64,000 nucleotides of DNA from Kocuria rosea (lineage in GTDB: Bacteria; Actinomycetota; Actinomycetes; Actinomycetales; Micrococcaceae): assembly GCF_023715525.1 (NCBI RefSeq), contig NZ_JAMBOG010000004.1, positions 1-64,000 on the forward strand, written 5' to 3'. Below, piece by piece: positions 49,079 to 58,305 of the stretch (position 1 is the first letter of the stretch; the number at the start of each line of letters is the position of its first letter). Below the pieces are notes generated by a model. That model saw only the letters and a program-made list of their open reading frames with translations, was not told where the DNA came from and did not search any database. The position numbers were made by a program, and so were the translations under genes.

Positions 49079-50527
49079 TCAGCCCCAGGGCACGGCCCCG
49101 AGCAGCACGCCCACGGCCAGCATCGTCAGGGCCACGACGGCGGAGCGCCACAGCACCTTCTTGTGGTGGTCGCCCAGCTCCACGTTCGCGAGGGAGACGA
49201 GCAGCAGGATCGCCGGCACCAGCGGGGACTGCATGTGCACGGGCTGGCCGGTGATGGAGGCGCGCGCCATCTCGGCGGCGGAGATCCCGTAGTGGCCCGC
49301 GGTCTCGCTCAGCACCGGCAGCACGCCGAAGTAGAAGGCGTCGTTGCTCATGAAGAACGTCATGGGGATGCTCAGCAGCCCCGTGACGACGGCCAGGTAC
49401 GGCCCCATGGACGTCGGGATGATGCTCACCAGCCACTGGGACATGGCGTCGACCATCCCCGTGCCGCTGAGCACGCCGGTGAGCACGCCCGCGGCCATCA
49501 CCATCGAGACCACGGCGACCACGCTGGGGGCGTGCGCGACGAGCTGGGCGGCCTGGTCCTTGACGCGCGGGAAGTTCACGAGCAGCGCGACGGCGGCGCC
49601 GACCATGAAGACGAACGCCAGGGGCACGACGTCCAGCACGAGCACGACCATGACGGCGAGGGTGAGGGCCAGATTGAACCAGAACAGCTGCGGGCGCAGC
49701 GTGGCGCGGTTCGGGTCCAGCGCGGAGTCGGCCATGGCGGCGTCGGCGTCGTCGACGAGCTCCGGCGCGTCGAGCACCGCGACGGACGCCCCGCCCGGGG
49801 CGCCGTCGCCCCGGCGCCGGCGCGGCCGGCGGGTCCGCGGGCCGGATCCGGCCGCTCCCCCGGAGCCGCCGGGGCCGCCGGAGCCGGTCCCCGCCCCGCT
49901 CCAGCCCGTGCTGCCGCCCAGGCGGGCGCGCTCCCGCAGGCCCAGGGTCCAGGCGAAGACGAAGACGACGGCCATGCCCGCCAGCAGGGCCGGGACCATG
50001 GGCACGAACACCTCGGTGGGCGAGACGTCCAGCGCCGCCGCAGCGCGCGCGGTCGGCCCGCCCCACGGGACGATGTTCATGGTGCCGTTGGCGAGGCCGG
50101 CCACGCAGGTGAGGACCACCGGGCTCAGGCCGAGCCGGCGGTAGATCGGCAGCATCGCCGCGGTGGTGAGGATGAACGTCGTGGAGCCGTCCCCGTCCAG
50201 GGAGACCACGGCCGCCAGGACGGCGGTGCCGAGCACGACCTTGGCCGGGTCGTCGCCCAGCACCCGCAGGATGAGGCGCACCAGCGGGTCGAACAGCCCC
50301 ACGTCGATCATGAGGCCGAAGAAGATGATGGCGAACATCAGCAGGGCCGCCGTGGACGTCAGCGACGCCATCGACTCGAGCACCATGTCGCCGAGTCCGA
50401 GGCCGGCTCCGGCGAACAGGCCGAAGACGGTGGGGACCAGGATCAACGCCAGCACCGGCGTCAGCTTCTTCGTCATGATCAGGCCCATGAAGACCGCGAT
50501 CATGGCGAAGCCGAGGAAAACGAGCAC
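49079..50527 (-). CDS. citM: CitMHS-family citrate:metal symporter
   Basis: A 482-residue permease that imports citrate complexed with a divalent metal. Family signatures: SLDGDGSTTFILTTAAMLPI, GTMNIVPWGGPTARAA and the late MTFFMSNDAFYFGVLPV. The central loop (about 215-270) is an unusually long Gly/Ser/Pro then Arg-rich stretch. The GTG at 50527 is chosen because GAAGGAG lies 5 bases before it; the frame opens 6 codons earlier at 50545, but that start would swallow the ribosome binding site. Divergent from a CitA/CitB-type two-component system that should control it. Confidence 0.9.
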   Translation of the reverse strand: MLVFLGFAMIAVFMGLIMTKKLTPVLALILVPTVFGLFAGAGLGLGDMVLESMASLTSTAALLMFAIIFFGLMIDVGLFDPLVRLILRVLGDDPAKVVLGTAVLAAVVSLDGDGSTTFILTTAAMLPIYRRLGLSPVVLTCVAGLANGTMNIVPWGGPTARAAAALDVSPTEVFVPMVPALLAGMAVVFVFAWTLGLRERARLGGSTGWSGAGTGSGGPGGSGGAAGSGPRTRRPRRRRGDGAPGGASVAVLDAPELVDDADAAMADSALDPNRATLRPQLFWFNLALTLAVMVVLVLDVVPLAFVFMVGAAVALLVNFPRVKDQAAQLVAHAPSVVAVVSMVMAAGVLTGVLSGTGMVDAMSQWLVSIIPTSMGPYLAVVTGLLSIPMTFFMSNDAFYFGVLPVLSETAGHYGISAAEMARASITGQPVHMQSPLVPAILLLVSLANVELGDHHKKVLWRSAVVALTMLAVGVLLGAVPWG

Positions 50528-50719
50528 GACTACTCCTTCAAGCACAGAGGGCCGGTGGTGTGACCGGCCTTACGACGCTACGGTGCGCTGGGTCACGCCT
50601 GGCGCTTTTGCGCACTTGAGGTGCATACTGCCCATTGCGCAACTTCTGCTCGTTTAGCTCATCCGACGGCCCGTCCGGCGGGACAGGGCTCGACCGACGC
50701 CCGGACCGGAGGACCCACC
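50528..50719. promoter_or_regulatory. citM / citrate sensor intergenic region
   Basis: This 192-base gap must hold both divergent promoters. TTGCGCA occurs twice as a direct repeat (50608-50614 and 50635-50641), 27 bases apart; GAGGTGCATACTG lies between. These are candidate response-regulator sites. No clear -35/-10 pair stands out. Confidence 0.4.
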
Positions 50720-52582
50720 GTGACGACGACCGACGGGACCCGGCTCCGCCTGGGGTTCCTCACCCGGATGCTGCTGCTGCAGCTGGGCGTCGTCGCCGTG
50801 GTGGTGGCGGCCACGGGCTGCATCTTCGGCTGGCTGACCTACGAGGACCTGGGCCGGGACGCCGAGCAGCAGGCCCTCGCCATCGCCCGCTCCGTGGCGG
50901 CCGAGGACGACGTGCGCGCCGGCGTCGCCGCCTTCGCCGACGCCCCCGCCGGGGAGCTGGACCCGGAGGCCCTGGCCGCCGGCACGCTGCAGTCCTCCGC
51001 CGAGGAGGTGCGCCGGCGCACGGGCTCCCTGTTCGTGGTGATCACCGAGGACGCGGGCCTGCGGCTCGCGCACCCCAACCCCGCCCTGCTGGGCCTGCCG
51101 GTGAGCACGGACCCCAGCGAGGCCCTCGCCGGCCGGGAGGTCACCAGCCAGGAGCGGGGCACGCTCGGCCACTCGGCGCGCGCCAAGGTCCCCGTCCACG
51201 CCCCCGGCTCCATCACCCGGGTGGTCGGCGAGGTCAGCGTCGGGATCTCCCGCCAGGACGTGCTGGCCAGCCTGCAGGAGGCGATCACCCCCGTGGCCCT
51301 CACGACCCTCGGCGCGCTCGCGCTGGCCGCGGCGGCCTCCGCGGCCCTGGGCCGCCGGCTCAAGCGTCTGACCCTCGGGCTCGAGCCGGAGGAGATCTCG
51401 GCCCTGGCGCAGGACCAGGAGGCCGTGCTGCGCGGCGTCGACGAGGGCGTGGTGGGCGTCTCCGCCGACCGGCGGATCACGGTGTGCAACCGGGAGGCCG
51501 GGCGCCTGCTCGGCGTCGAGGACCCGGAGCGGCTCGTGGGCCGCCCCCTCGCCGAGGCGGGGCTGCCGGAGTCGTTCCCCGCGCTGCTGGCGGCGGCGAC
51601 GCCGGAGTCGCCCGCCATCGAGCAGGTCATCGGCCCGCGCGTGCTGATCCTCTCCGCCCGCGCCGTGCTCCCTGCCCGGTCCCCGCAGCGGCGCCGGGTG
51701 CGGTCCCGGGGGCCGGCCCGGGGGGCCGCCGTGGACGGGGCCCCGGAGCTGGGCTGGGTGGTGATGGTCCGGGACCGTACCGAGCTGCAGTCCCTGACCC
51801 GCCAGCTGGACGCCGTCGGCGCGCTCAGCACCGCCCTGCGCGCCCAGCGGCACGAGTTCGCCAACCGGCTGCACACCATCTCGGGCCTGCTCGGCATCGG
51901 CGACCCCGAGGAGGCCCGCCGCTACGTGGCCGAGGTGACCGCCACGGGTCCCCTGAGCTATCCGGCCGAGCAGGCCGAGCTGCTGCGCGACCCCTACCTG
52001 CAGGCGTTCCTGGGCGCCAAGAGCGTCGAGGCCGCCGAGCGCGGGGTGATCCTGCGGATCGGGGACGAGACCCTGATCCGGGGGCGGGTCACCGACCCCC
52101 AGGACGTCACCACGGTCATCGGCAACCTCGTGGACAACGCCGTGCGCGCCGCCGTCCAGGGCGGGGCCGAACCGCGCTGGGTGGAGGTCGAGCTGCTGGA
52201 CGAGTGGACGGGCGAGGAGGGGACGCTGCACGTCGTCGTGGCCGACTCCGGCAACGGGCTGCGCTCCCAGGACGCGGAGCGGATCTTCGCCCAGGGCTGG
52301 TCGACGGCGCGCCCGCCCGGCCCCCCGGACGCGGGCGGCGGCGGGGAGCCGCCCCGGGCGGCGCTGCCGGACGCGCACGGGCAGGGCTTCGGCCTGTCGC
52401 TGAGCCGGGAGCTCGCCCGGCGCCGCGGCGGGGACGTGTGGGTGGCCGACCCCGGCCGCCCGGGCGGGCCCGGCGCCGTGTTCTGCGCCCGGCTGCCCGG
52501 CACGGTGGCCGACGGGACCCCGGCGGCCGACGCCGGCTCCCGCACCGGGGGCAACGGCACGCCGACGGAAGGAGAGCGATGA
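50720..52582 (+). CDS. citA: Sensor histidine kinase, CitA/DcuS/DpiB family
   Basis: A 620-residue membrane sensor. Helix 1 (about 13-37), an extracellular sensor domain (about 40-185), helix 2 (about 190-212), a PAS domain (about 225-345), then the kinase. Phospho-acceptor His378 lies in QRHEFANRLHTISG; the ATPase has NLVDNAVRAA, DSGNGL and GQGFGLSLSREL. The HEFxNxLH form is the family hallmark. GTG 50720 has GGAGG upstream; the frame is open from 50621 without one. Four-base overlap with the response regulator. A Gly/Pro insert lies between ATPase motifs (about 530-550). Confidence 0.9.
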   Translation: MTTTDGTRLRLGFLTRMLLLQLGVVAVVVAATGCIFGWLTYEDLGRDAEQQALAIARSVAAEDDVRAGVAAFADAPAGELDPEALAAGTLQSSAEEVRRRTGSLFVVITEDAGLRLAHPNPALLGLPVSTDPSEALAGREVTSQERGTLGHSARAKVPVHAPGSITRVVGEVSVGISRQDVLASLQEAITPVALTTLGALALAAAASAALGRRLKRLTLGLEPEEISALAQDQEAVLRGVDEGVVGVSADRRITVCNREAGRLLGVEDPERLVGRPLAEAGLPESFPALLAAATPESPAIEQVIGPRVLILSARAVLPARSPQRRRVRSRGPARGAAVDGAPELGWVVMVRDRTELQSLTRQLDAVGALSTALRAQRHEFANRLHTISGLLGIGDPEEARRYVAEVTATGPLSYPAEQAELLRDPYLQAFLGAKSVEAAERGVILRIGDETLIRGRVTDPQDVTTVIGNLVDNAVRAAVQGGAEPRWVEVELLDEWTGEEGTLHVVVADSGNGLRSQDAERIFAQGWSTARPPGPPDAGGGGEPPRAALPDAHGQGFGLSLSRELARRRGGDVWVADPGRPGGPGAVFCARLPGTVADGTPAADAGSRTGGNGTPTEGER

Positions 52583-53250
52583 GCGAGGACCTCGTGGTGC
52601 TGGTGGTGGACGACGACTTCCACGTGGGGCGCCTGCACGCCGGGTACGTCGACGCCGTGCCCGGTTTCACCGCGCTGCCCCCGGTGGGCACGGCGGAGCA
52701 GGCGCTGCGCGCGGTGCACGCCCACCGGCCGGACCTCGTGCTGCTGGACGTCTACCTGCCGGACGCCCTGGGCCTGGACCTGCTGCGCAGCCTCGACGTG
52801 GACGTCGTCATGCTCACCGCGGCCGCCGACCCGGCGGCCGTGCGCGCCGCCGTCCGCCGCGGAGCCCTCGCCTACCTCATCAAGCCGTTCACCGGGGAGC
52901 AGCTGGCCCGGACCCTGCGCGCCTACGCCCGCTACCGGCGGCTGCTCGCCGACCGCACCCCGCTGACCCAGGAGGGCGTCGACCGCGCCCTCCACGCGCT
53001 GCGCCCCGGCGGCGGGGAGGCCCCGGCGGGCGGGGAGCGCGCCCGCTCGGCCACCGAGGCGGCCGTGCTGGGGGCGCTCGTGCCCGGGGAGCCGCGCTCC
53101 GCGGCCGAGATCGCGCGGGCCGTGGGCATCTCGCGGGCGACCGCCCAGCGCTACCTCTCGGCCCTGGCCGACGACGGGGCGGTCGAGATCCAGCTGCGCT
53201 ACGGCACCACGGGACGGCCAGAGCACCGCTACGGACCGGTCGGGCGGTGA
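52579..53250 (+). CDS. citB: Response regulator, CitB/DpiA/DcuR family
   Basis: A 223-residue regulator. The receiver has VVDDDFHVGRLH at the N-terminus, phospho-acceptor Asp57 in LVLLDVYLPD, MLTAAAD and LIKPF. The C-terminal DNA-binding helix-turn-helix reads AAEIARAVGISRATAQRYLS with a short wing (VEIQLRYGTTGRPEHRY). ATG 52579 has GGAAGGAG upstream and overlaps the kinase stop. It probably activates citM across the divergent gap when citrate is sensed. Confidence 0.9.
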   Translation: MSEDLVVLVVDDDFHVGRLHAGYVDAVPGFTALPPVGTAEQALRAVHAHRPDLVLLDVYLPDALGLDLLRSLDVDVVMLTAAADPAAVRAAVRRGALAYLIKPFTGEQLARTLRAYARYRRLLADRTPLTQEGVDRALHALRPGGGEAPAGGERARSATEAAVLGALVPGEPRSAAEIARAVGISRATAQRYLSALADDGAVEIQLRYGTTGRPEHRYGPVGR

Positions 53251-53260
53251 GGCCCGCCCG

Positions 53261-53653
53261 TCAGCGGGAGAGGTCCAGGGCGTAGGCCCCGCGCGCCCCG
53301 TCGCGGCCCAGCAGCTTCTCCAGCGGGCCCTCGTAGACCTCGAGGGCCCGGCGCAGGAGGGAGGCCACGTCGTGGGCGGCGACGGTGACCGTGCCGCCCA
53401 GCGGGTCGTCGTCCGTCCAGCGGGCCACGACGCAGCGCCCGGGGTCCGGGTCGACCACGTCGCCGTCGGCGTCGAGGAGCTCGCCCACGGCGTAGTCGTG
53501 CCGGCGCCGGTCGGCGCGGAGGGTCAGCCGCACGGCCTCCGGGTGACGGTGGCGCAGCTCCTCGGCGATGAGGTCCAGCAGCGTCCGCGCGTAGGAGCGC
53601 TGGGCCCGGACCAGCTTCTCCTCGGCGGCCTCGAGCGCCAGGTCGGCGCTCAC
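53261..53653 (-). CDS. Hypothetical protein
   Basis: A 130-residue soluble protein: an N-terminal helix (ALEAAEEKLVRAQRSYARTL) then beta strands with many charges (VRLTLRADRRRHDYAVGELL, RCVVARWTDDD). It converges with citB across only 10 bases. GTG 53653 follows GGGAG. Not recognised; codon use is like its neighbours, so it is probably real. Confidence 0.6.
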   Translation of the reverse strand: MSADLALEAAEEKLVRAQRSYARTLLDLIAEELRHRHPEAVRLTLRADRRRHDYAVGELLDADGDVVDPDPGRCVVARWTDDDPLGGTVTVAAHDVASLLRRALEVYEGPLEKLLGRDGARGAYALDLSR

Positions 53654-53829
53654 CGGGCGCTCCCGAGCCGGGCGGGGGGCCGGCCGGCCCCGCTCCTCCT
53701 CGGCGACACCTGGGTCACGGTGGTGCTCACACTCCTCGGCTGGGGGACAGGTCCGAGCAGAGCGTATCCGGGGGCGCCGCCCCTCCCCCGCAGGGACGCG
53801 CCAGCACGGCGGCGGGGGACAATGGCGGG

Positions 53830-54624
53830 ATGATCGACGCGCACCTGCACGTGGTCGACCCGCGGTTCCCCCTAGTGGCGAACCAGGGGTACGTGCCCCC
53901 GGCCTTCACCGCGGCCGACTACCTCGCCCGCGTCCGGCCCCTGGGGGTCGTGGGCGGGGCCGTGGTCAGCGGCTCCTTCCAGGGCCACGACCAGGACCAC
54001 CTGCTCGCGGCGCTCGCGGAGCTGGGGCCCGGCTTCGCCGGCGTCACGCAGCTGCCCGCGTCCGTGACGGACGCGCGGATCCTGGAGCTGGACCGCGCCG
54101 GGGTCCGGGCGGTGCGCTTCACCCTCTACCGGGGGGCCTCCGCGGAGCCGGCCGAGATCGAGCGGCTCGCCCGGCGGGTGCACGAGCTGGCGGGGTGGAG
54201 CGCGGAGTTCTACCTGGACGCCGCCGAGCTGGACGGTCTCGGCCCGCTGCTGCGCCGGCTGCCGCGCACGAGCGTCGACCACCTGGGCATGAGCGCGGCG
54301 GGCCTGCCGGCGCTGCTGGAGCTGGTCGCGCACGGGACCCGCGTGAAGGCCACGGGCTTCGGGCGCGTGGACCTCGACGTCCCGGACGCCCTGCGCCGGA
54401 TCCACGCCGTGGACCCGGCCGCGCTGCTGTTCGGCACGGACCTGCCCAGCACCCGGGCGCGCCGGCCGTTCCGGGACGCCGACCCGGGCCTCGTCGTCGC
54501 GGCCCTCGGCCCGGAGGCCGCGGCCGCCGTCCTGCACGACAACGCCGCCGCCTGGTACGGGCTGCCGCGGAGCACCGGGCAGGACTACTCCGGCCACGCC
54601 TCGCGGCCGGGGCTCAGCGCGTAG
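53830..54624 (+). CDS. Amidohydrolase family (amidohydrolase 2) protein
   Basis: A 264-residue TIM-barrel metal hydrolase. Metal ligands are visible: His-x-His in MIDAHLHVVD at the start, His in SVDHLGM (about 157), and Asp in FGTDLPSTRARR (about 202). The family includes decarboxylases and lactonases. GACAAT lies 6 bases before the ATG, suggesting a leaderless message. The last 40 bases overlap the 3' end of the convergent reductase gene. Confidence 0.85.
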   Translation: MIDAHLHVVDPRFPLVANQGYVPPAFTAADYLARVRPLGVVGGAVVSGSFQGHDQDHLLAALAELGPGFAGVTQLPASVTDARILELDRAGVRAVRFTLYRGASAEPAEIERLARRVHELAGWSAEFYLDAAELDGLGPLLRRLPRTSVDHLGMSAAGLPALLELVAHGTRVKATGFGRVDLDVPDALRRIHAVDPAALLFGTDLPSTRARRPFRDADPGLVVAALGPEAAAAVLHDNAAAWYGLPRSTGQDYSGHASRPGLSA

Positions 54625-55139
54625 CGCAGCTCCACGGCGCCGCCCTCGAAGTGGGTGGTCCGCTGCAGCCGCAGGTCCTTCGCCGCCGCCGTGGGCAGCA
54701 CCGGGTGGCCCCCGCCCAGGGCGATGGGCATCAGCGTCAGCCACAGCTCGTCGAGCAGGCCCGCGTCGGCGAACTGGGCGGCCAGCCGGCCACCGCCCAC
54801 CACCCACAGGTTGCGCCCTCCGGCGGACTCCCGCGAGGCCTCGGCGTGGAGGGCCACGGGGCCCTGGACGAAGCGCAGGTCCGCGCCGGCGATCCGCGGG
54901 AGCTCCCGGTGGGCGAAGACCCACGTGGGCAGGCCGCCGTAGGGCCACTTCTCGCCCTGGCGCAGGACGAACTCGTAGGTGCTCGCCCCCATGGCGAGCG
55001 CCCCGACGTCGGCGAGGAAGCCGTCGTAGTGGTCCTGGTAGGCCTCGAAGCCGTACTGCAGCAGCCAGTCGAGGTGGTTCTCGCGGTCGGCGATGTACCC
55101 GTCGGCGCTCGCGGCGACGTAGTACTGCGTTCTGCTCAT
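54585..55139 (-). CDS. Dihydrofolate reductase / RibD C-terminal family protein
   Basis: A 184-residue reductase-fold protein: YYVAASADGYIADRENHLDWL at the N-terminus (in two pieces), GALAMGASTYEFVL, WVVGGGRLAAQFADAGLLDEL and LTLMPIALGGGHPVLP. The family reduces pterin- or flavin-like substrates with NADPH; the true substrate is unknown. ATG 55139 is preferred: TAACGT (55152-55147) lies 7 bases before it and no ribosome binding site exists, a leaderless pattern. Its 3' end overlaps the amidohydrolase gene by 40 bases. Confidence 0.85.
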   Translation of the reverse strand: MSRTQYYVAASADGYIADRENHLDWLLQYGFEAYQDHYDGFLADVGALAMGASTYEFVLRQGEKWPYGGLPTWVFAHRELPRIAGADLRFVQGPVALHAEASRESAGGRNLWVVGGGRLAAQFADAGLLDELWLTLMPIALGGGHPVLPTAAAKDLRLQRTTHFEGGAVELRYALSPGREAWPE

Positions 55140-55248
55140 GGGCACCACGTTACGCACGCACGCGCACGGATCCCACCGTCTCTTCCCGGGCGCGTGCGCC
55201 GCACGACATCATGGGGGCATCGACCGGACCGACGCGGAAGGCGCGACC

Positions 55249-55665
55249 ATGGCCATGATGCTCAACCCCTACCTCACCTTCCGGGACACCGCCGAGGAGG
55301 CGATGGAGTTCTACCGCTCGGTCTTCGGCGGCGAGCTGACCGTCATGCGCTTCAGCGAGTACGGCGCGAGCGAGGACCCCGCCGAGGCGGACAAGGTCAT
55401 GCACGCGATGCTCGCCACCGACGAGGGCCTGGTGCTCATGGCCTCGGACACCCCCGCCGGTATGGACCTCACCCCGGGCGACAACGTGTCGATCTCCGTG
55501 GCCGGGGACGACGAGGACGCCCTGCGCGGGTACTGGGAGAAGCTCTCCGACGGCGGGACGGTCACCATGCCGCTGGACCGGCCCCCGTGGGGCGGGCTGT
55601 TCGGGATGTGCACGGACCGGCTGGGCACGCACTGGTTGATCAGCATCTCCGAGGCCGGGACCTGA
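55249..55665 (+). CDS. VOC family (PhnB-like) protein
   Basis: A 138-residue two-repeat beta-alpha-beta protein of the glyoxalase/PhnB type: LNPYLTFRDTAEEAMEFYRS, VFGGEL, and PLDRPPWGGLFGMCTDRLG with HWLISI at the end. Members such as YjdN/PhnB-like proteins often lack a known activity. ATG 55249 has GGAAGG 7 bases upstream. It is divergent from the reductase gene. Confidence 0.85.
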   Translation: MAMMLNPYLTFRDTAEEAMEFYRSVFGGELTVMRFSEYGASEDPAEADKVMHAMLATDEGLVLMASDTPAGMDLTPGDNVSISVAGDDEDALRGYWEKLSDGGTVTMPLDRPPWGGLFGMCTDRLGTHWLISISEAGT

Positions 55666-55695
55666 GCCTCCCCCGGAACGGGCGGGCGGTGGGCG

Positions 55696-56526
55696 CTACC
55701 GGGAGCTGACGGAGGCGAACCGGCGCAGGCACAGGGGCACGAGGACGGCCAGCAGGACCACGCTGCCGAGCAGGACGGTCAGCACGGGGTGCTGCATCGG
55801 CCAGACGTCCGGCACGGGCGCCGAGCCGGTGTTGCCGAACAGCTCCCGGGCGGCCTGCACGAGCGCGGAGACGGGGTTCCAGTCCGCGAACGCCTCGAGG
55901 GAGCCCGGGAGGGTCTGCGACTGCACGAACGCGTTCGAGATGAGGCTCAGGGGGAACAGGATCACGAACGAGGCGTTGCTGACGGTCTGCGCGCTGCGCA
56001 CGCTCATGCCCACGAGCGCCATGACCCAGCTGAAGGCGTAGCCGGAGAACAGCAGCAGGCCCACCCCGGCCGCGAACGAGCCCACGGACGTGGTGAAGCG
56101 CCAGCCCACGGCCAGGCCGGTGCCGATCATGATGACCATGGAGGTCGCGGTGAGGACCAGGTCGGCGTTGGTCCGGCCCACGAGCACGGCCGAGCGGCTC
56201 ATGGGCAGGGTCCGGAACCGGTCGACGATGCCCTCCTTCACGTCCCGGGCCATGCCCTCCGCGGAGAACGTGGAGTCGAAGAGCACGGTCTGCCCGAAGA
56301 TCCCCGCCATGAGGTACTGGGTGCAGTCCGTGCCCTCCACCCGGATGGACCCGCCGGAGAGCTGGCTGAACAGCAGCACGAACATGACGGGCTGGAGCAC
56401 GGCGAAGACCAGCATGTCCGGGGAGCGCCGGAGCCGGATGAGGTTGCGGTGGGTGATCGTCCAGCCGTCGGCGGCGCACGTGCTCAGGGTGGCGGCGGGG
56501 GCGGGCGGGCCGGTCGGCGGGCCCAC
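55696..56526 (-). CDS. ABC-2 type exporter permease (DrrB-like)
   Basis: A 276-residue membrane protein with six helices: [20 protein letters not shown] at the N-terminus, then [30 protein letters not shown], and the conserved [18 protein letters not shown] and [18 protein letters not shown] motifs of daunorubicin-resistance permeases. The GTG at 56526 is a likely start but lacks a good ribosome binding site. Its partner ATPase gene upstream is broken by frameshifts, so the exporter may not work even though this subunit looks intact. Confidence 0.82.
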   Translation of the reverse strand: MGPPTGPPAPAATLSTCAADGWTITHRNLIRLRRSPDMLVFAVLQPVMFVLLFSQLSGGSIRVEGTDCTQYLMAGIFGQTVLFDSTFSAEGMARDVKEGIVDRFRTLPMSRSAVLVGRTNADLVLTATSMVIMIGTGLAVGWRFTTSVGSFAAGVGLLLFSGYAFSWVMALVGMSVRSAQTVSNASFVILFPLSLISNAFVQSQTLPGSLEAFADWNPVSALVQAARELFGNTGSAPVPDVWPMQHPVLTVLLGSVVLLAVLVPLCLRRFASVSSR

Positions 56527-57518
56527 TGCGCGGTCCGTGGGGCACGGCGGGGAGGGCCCCGGTGAGACTCCGGGACACGTCGTCGAGGGTCGGGCGGCGC
56601 ATGCCGGCGTCGTGCAGCGCCACGCCCGCCGCTGTGAGCTCGGCCAGGACGCGCTGGCGGGCGAGCGGGCCCTCCCGGACCGCCACCTGGAGCTCGCGCC
56701 CGCGGTCGCCGACCGTCGGGTGCCCTCCCCGTGGCGGGCGAGGACCGCGGCCGCGCGCTCGGCGTCGGCGGGGTGCTGCAGGACGACGACGACGCGGTGC
56801 CCGCCCACCCGGGTCTGGAGCTCGTTCGGGTGCCGGCGGCGATGACCCGGCCGCCGTCGATGACGGAGATCTCGTCCGCGAGCTGGTCCGCCTCCTCGAG
56901 GTACTGGGTGGTCAGCAGGACCGTGGTGCCGTCGGCGACGAGGGAGCGGATGACGTCCCACAGGCCGATGCGGCTGCGCGGGTCCAGCCCGGTGGTGGGC
57001 TCGTCGAGGAAGAGGATCCGCGGACGGACCACCAGGGCCCCCGCCAGGTCCAGGCGCCGGCGCATGCCCCCGGGGTAGCCCTTGACCGGGCGGTCCGGTG
57101 TCCGCGAGGCCGAACAGCTCCAGCAGCTCCCCGGCCCGGCGCCGGGCCGCCGGCCCGCCCAGGTGGTGGAGCCGACAGACCATCCGGAGGTTCTCCGCCC
57201 CGGTGAGGGTCTCGTCCACCGCCGCGTACTGGCCCGAGGCGCCGATCATCCGGCGGATCCGGCCGGGCTCGGCGACGACGTCCACGCCGTCGATCCGCGC
57301 GGAGCCGGCGTCGGGCACGACGAGCGTGGTCAGCACCTTGACCACGGTGGTCTTGCCGGCGCCGTATCGGCCCGAGCAGGCCCTTGACGGTCCCCTCGGG
57401 CACGGACAGGTCCAGCCCGGCCAGGACGTGGACGGCGCCCGTGCGGGACCGGTACGCCCTGGCGAGGCTCTCGACCTCGACGAGGGGCGGATCATCCCGC
57501 CGCTCCGGTGCAGGTCAT
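56484..57518 (-). pseudogene. Frameshifted DrrA-like ABC transporter ATPase
   Basis: The ATPase can be read only by switching frame at least five times. From an ATG at 57518 (AGGAG 5 bases upstream) the frame breaks at 57496-57498 (one G too many). It breaks again at 57366 (one extra base inside Walker A, which otherwise reads LLGPNGAGKTT) and near 57090-57105 (one extra base). It breaks at 56828-56830 and at 56718-56720 (one base short in each C run). A sixth change would be needed to reach a stop. Between breaks the protein is well kept: [51 protein letters not shown]. This is either recent decay or an assembly error; neighbours are clean. Confidence 0.8.
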
Positions 57519-57558
57519 GCCGGCTCCTGTTCCGGCTCCTGTTCTGCGGCCCGGGACC

Positions 57559-58068
57559 TCAGCCCGGCCGGCGGATCTGCTGGGACAGGCTGCGGTAGTG
57601 CCCGGCCAGGGCGGGGTGGTAGTCGCGGGCGAAGTCGACCGCGTCCGGGTCGCCGCCGGTCTCGGCGGCGACCAGCCGGTCCAGGTAGTACTCCCAGCCC
57701 GGGCCGACCGCCTCGAGGTCGGCGGGGTCGGGGTCCCGGTGGGACAGCCGCAGCGTGACCGCCCCGTCCTCGTCGTGCAGGTCGAGGTCCACGCGCCAGG
57801 CGCCGGGGCCCGGCCCGAGCGTCACGGCGAGGTGGCGGGGCGGGTCGCAGCGCCGGATCAGGAGCACCTCGCGCGGCGCCCCGTCCTCGGCGGTGAGCTG
57901 GACCTCGACGTGTCCCGAGGAGGGGTCCCCGGTCCAGGGGCCGTACCAGCGGGCGAGCCGGCCGGGGTCGGTCACGGCCGCCCAGGCGCCGGAGAGCGGG
58001 GCGTGGAGCGTGCGGGTCAGAACGAGCCGGTCGCCGGACTCGATCCTCCCGGTGGGCGGGACGTTCAT
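57559..58068 (-). CDS. SRPBCC (AHSA1-like) domain protein
   Basis: A 169-residue START-like fold protein: LVLTRTLHAPLSGAWAAVTDP, RLARWYGPWTGD, VTLRLSHRDP and GPGWEYYLDRL are typical of activator-of-Hsp90-like proteins in actinobacteria, which bind hydrophobic ligands; many are of unknown role. The GGGAGA site precedes ATG 58068. It overlaps a small ORF upstream as ATGA. Confidence 0.82.
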   Translation of the reverse strand: MNVPPTGRIESGDRLVLTRTLHAPLSGAWAAVTDPGRLARWYGPWTGDPSSGHVEVQLTAEDGAPREVLLIRRCDPPRHLAVTLGPGPGAWRVDLDLHDEDGAVTLRLSHRDPDPADLEAVGPGWEYYLDRLVAAETGGDPDAVDFARDYHPALAGHYRSLSQQIRRPG

Positions 58069-58238
58069 GGGGTCTCCCGGTGGGATCGGCGGGCGGGGAC
58101 GCCGGTGCCGGCCTCCCCGGTGAGCACGGCGGCCTCGGCGCAGCCGTGGGCGGCCACGGCCGTGCGCACGGCGTCCGGGGCGAGGTCGGGCTGTTCGACG
58201 GCCCACCCGGCGCGGTCGGGGACGGTGAGGGTGCCCAT
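58065..58238 (-). CDS. Possible small protein coupled to the SRPBCC gene
   Basis: A 57-residue ORF (MGTLTVPDRAGW) whose stop overlaps the SRPBCC start as ATGA, with AGGGG just before its ATG. The Ala-rich sequence (PDAVRTAVAAHGCAEAAVL) matches nothing I know. The overlap supports translation; the short length and lack of motif keep confidence low. The frame is open back to 58325. Confidence 0.4.
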   Translation of the reverse strand: MGTLTVPDRAGWAVEQPDLAPDAVRTAVAAHGCAEAAVLTGEAGTGVPARRSHRETP

Positions 58239-58305
58239 GCCCCTGATGGTCCCACTGCCCACCGACACCGCAGGGGAGCCGGACGGTCCCGGCGGCCGGA
58301 GGGAG

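Noticed and set aside
49079-50545. citM start at GTG 50545.
   Set aside because: It would place the GAAGGAG ribosome binding site inside the coding region; the GTG at 50527 is spaced correctly from it.
56484-57518. Programmed ribosomal frameshifting in the ABC ATPase.
   Set aside because: Five or six shifts in both directions, at sites without slippery heptamers, are not compatible with programmed frameshifting.
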